NCBI RefSeq assembly: GCF_014650875.1
Contig: NZ_BMVU01000064.1
Coordinates: forward strand, 1 to 33,588
DNA length: 33,588 bases
Direction: 5' to 3'
Source: Streptomyces minutiscleroticus
GTDB taxonomy: Bacteria > Actinomycetota > Actinomycetes > Streptomycetales > Streptomycetaceae
A model generated the notes under the pieces. That model was not told where the DNA came from, made no database searches, and was given only the letters and a program-made list of their open reading frames with translations. Positions 32,431 through 33,588 of the stretch are shown here, one piece after another. The position numbers and the translations under genes were made by a program. Every line of letters begins with the position of its first letter. Within the stretch, counting starts at the first letter, position 1.

Positions 32431-32691
32431 GGCTTCATCCCTTCCGCACCCATCCCTCGCCATGGCCCTGCCGTGCCTGTACGGGGGTCGAGATCACCGG
32501 CCCAGGGCGCCGAGCGCCGGTCGCGCCGCACGGGTCAACGACTCGCGGACCGCGCACGGGACCGGAGAGGGCGGCCGGCCAAGTCGACAGCATCCACGAG
32601 ACCTGCTTCCCTCCGGCGCCGAAGGGCTGCCCATCCGCCCGGCCCGGCCGTCCGGCCGGCGCGAGCCGCAGCGTTTTCTCCAGGCACCATA

Positions 32692-32703
32692 CGAAACGTT
32701 TCG
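32692..32703. promoter_or_regulatory. LacI-type operator of the GH62 gene
   Basis: CGAAACGTTTCG is a perfect 12-bp palindrome, 29 bp upstream of the -35 box of the GH62 promoter. It matches the CGAAA-N2-TTTCG type of site known for LacI-family repressors of xylan-utilisation genes in Streptomyces (CGAA-N-TTCG for BxlR-like proteins). Confidence 0.6.
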
Positions 32704-32731
32704 ACTCCACTCGCGAATCTTGCGAGAGGTA

Positions 32732-32759
32732 TTGACGCCGCTTCCCGGTCTCCTATCAT
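32732..32759 (+). promoter_or_regulatory. promoter of the GH62 gene
   Basis: TTGACG (32732-32737), 16 bp, TATCAT (32754-32759): five of six matches to each hexamer of the housekeeping consensus. Transcription would start near 32766, which leaves an unusually long leader of about 390 nt before ATG 33157. Confidence 0.65.
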
Positions 32760-32783
32760 CCAGGTTGCTCGACACCTCGACTA

Positions 32784-32803
32784 ATGTTCGATATTGCGAA
32801 CAT
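32784..32803. promoter_or_regulatory. inverted repeat in the GH62 leader
   Basis: ATGTTCGATATTGCGAACAT has perfect 7-bp arms and a 6-bp spacer. It lies about 20-40 bp downstream of the predicted transcription start and could be a second operator or an RNA hairpin. Confidence 0.45.
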
Positions 32804-33156
32804 GTCGAAGGTGCTCCATGCGCGCAACGGGACGCCTTCGGGGCGCGCCCGCCGAAACGGCCGAGTCGAAGGAGTGCGCCGCTCATGTGTATGTCATGGA
32901 CGTGTCAAGCATGTTCTGTCCTCGCGTTCTGCTCAGCGGAGTCGGCCGCCGTCGGCGTCCGGCGCAAGCCGGTGCGGTTCGCGGCGAACCGAAGGCGCCG
33001 GGCGCCGCCGGTGTGTCGGAAGGTCTCGCGGGACCGGAAAGCCGCAAGGGATCGGCCCGGTGCCCGCGAAGTCGCGCGAACCGCACCGCATCGACCGTCC
33101 GGACAGCCTCTCACGGGGGCGACCGGAACCGCCTGCTCAAGAATCGAGGGGTCTTC

Positions 33157-33588
33157 ATGCGCAGAGGAAGTTTCAGCCGCAAACGTCTGTCCGTGGCGCT
33201 CGCCGCCGCGATCGCGGCCCTGGTCTCGTCGGCGGTGACGCCCGTCGCCGCCCCGGCTCAGGCGGCCACCAGCGCGTGCTCTCTTCCGTCGACCTACCGG
33301 TGGACGTCGACGGGCGTGCTGGCGCAGCCGGCGAACGGGTGGGTCTCGCTGAAGGACTTCACCAGCGTCATGTACAACGGCAAGCACCTGGTCTACGCGT
33401 CGAACGTGTCGGGATCGTCCTACGGCTCGATGAGGTTCAGTCCCTTCACCAACTGGTCGGACATGGCGTCGGCCGGCCAGGCGGGGATGAACCAGGCCGC
33501 GGTGGCGCCCACGCTGTTCTACTTCGCGCCCAAGAACATCTGGGTGCTGGCGTACCAGTGGGGTGCGTGGCCCTTCATCTACCGCACG
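33157..33588 (+). CDS. secreted GH62 alpha-L-arabinofuranosidase, 5' part
   Basis: The first 144 residues of a gene run off the window. A signal peptide (MRRGSFSRKRLSVALAAAIA, cleavage near APAQA at about 37) is followed by the start of a GH62 five-bladed propeller: CSLPSTYRWTSTGVLAQP, NGWVSLKDFTSVMYNGKHLV, SPFTNWSDMASAGQAGMNQA and APTLFYFAPKNIWVLAYQW. The Asp in SLKDFT is the expected catalytic base. GH62 enzymes remove arabinose from arabinoxylan. ATG 33157 has GAGGGG 5 nt upstream; the frame is open back to 32818 but with arginine-rich low-complexity sequence, so that extension is rejected. Any C- or N-terminal binding module is not visible. Confidence 0.93.
   Translation, partial: MRRGSFSRKRLSVALAAAIAALVSSAVTPVAAPAQAATSACSLPSTYRWTSTGVLAQPANGWVSLKDFTSVMYNGKHLVYASNVSGSSYGSMRFSPFTNWSDMASAGQAGMNQAAVAPTLFYFAPKNIWVLAYQWGAWPFIYRT

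Noticed and set aside
32818..33156. Earlier ATG in frame with the GH62 gene
   Set aside because: The extension is Arg-rich low-complexity sequence that would bury the signal peptide. ATG 33157 has GAGGGG at the right distance.

Overview
The window reads as chromosomal DNA from a Streptomyces-type actinomycete. Base composition is very GC-rich with strong third-position GC bias, GTG starts are common, ribosome sites are GGAGG/AAGGAG, and the gene families are typical of the genus: a PAS/SpoIIE phosphatase fused to an anti-sigma-like ATPase, many secreted glycosidases, CYP-type P450s, TetR/AraC regulators and a chaplin-like peptide. I saw no tRNA, rRNA, CRISPR array, transposase or origin. All family calls come from reading motifs; no database search was run.

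Layout. (1) 1-3000: the 3' end of an ABC exporter gene, a 500-bp spacer with short tandem repeats and a promoter/operator-like block, then a FUSC-type membrane exporter. (2) 3314-5641: a large PAS-PAS-PAS-SpoIIE-HATPase protein in which the first two PAS domains are encoded by a perfect 361-bp tandem duplication. (3) 5733-17489: a terpenoid biosynthetic locus. A plus-strand operon encodes a squalene-hopene-cyclase-like (SHC-like) class II cyclase, a GGPP-type polyprenyl synthase, a UbiA-superfamily membrane enzyme and a two-gene ABC transporter, and it ends in a strong terminator. Beyond it lie an unknown 163-aa protein (minus strand), a frameshifted micro-gene and a chaplin-like secreted peptide. 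A second SHC-like paralogue and a cytochrome P450 follow on the minus strand. The two cyclases share start context, length and architecture, and both keep the DXDD acid motif. Both lack the FxxxFY aromatic set (F601/F605/Y606) that squalene-hopene cyclase uses late in its cascade. I infer two related cyclases acting on a shorter or different prenyl chain than squalene.

(4) 17886-23087: a DoxX-like membrane protein, a secreted GH78-type rhamnosidase with a LacI-type operator, and a divergent P450 followed by a truncated ferredoxin relic. (5) 23041-24375: small conserved or hypothetical genes (DUF5713-like, a 42-aa membrane peptide and a 155-aa one-segment membrane protein) sharing a near-ideal bidirectional terminator. 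(6) 24538-26890: a minus-strand operon of three secreted proteins (thaumatin-like, GH128 beta-1,3-glucanase-like, RlpA/expansin-like) with promoter and LacI-type operator, plausibly aimed at fungal or plant cell walls. (7) 27018-31537: a TetR regulator divergent from a quinone-oxidoreductase-like MDR gene, a Cys-rich small protein, and an MDR oxidoreductase followed by an AraC regulator. (8) 31673-32430: decayed coding fragments. (9) 32692-33588: operator, promoter and the 5' part of a secreted GH62 arabinofuranosidase that runs off the window.

The part most likely to represent an undescribed system is the terpenoid locus with two altered SHC-like cyclases, a UbiA enzyme carrying a terpene-cyclase-like first metal motif, and its own transporter.
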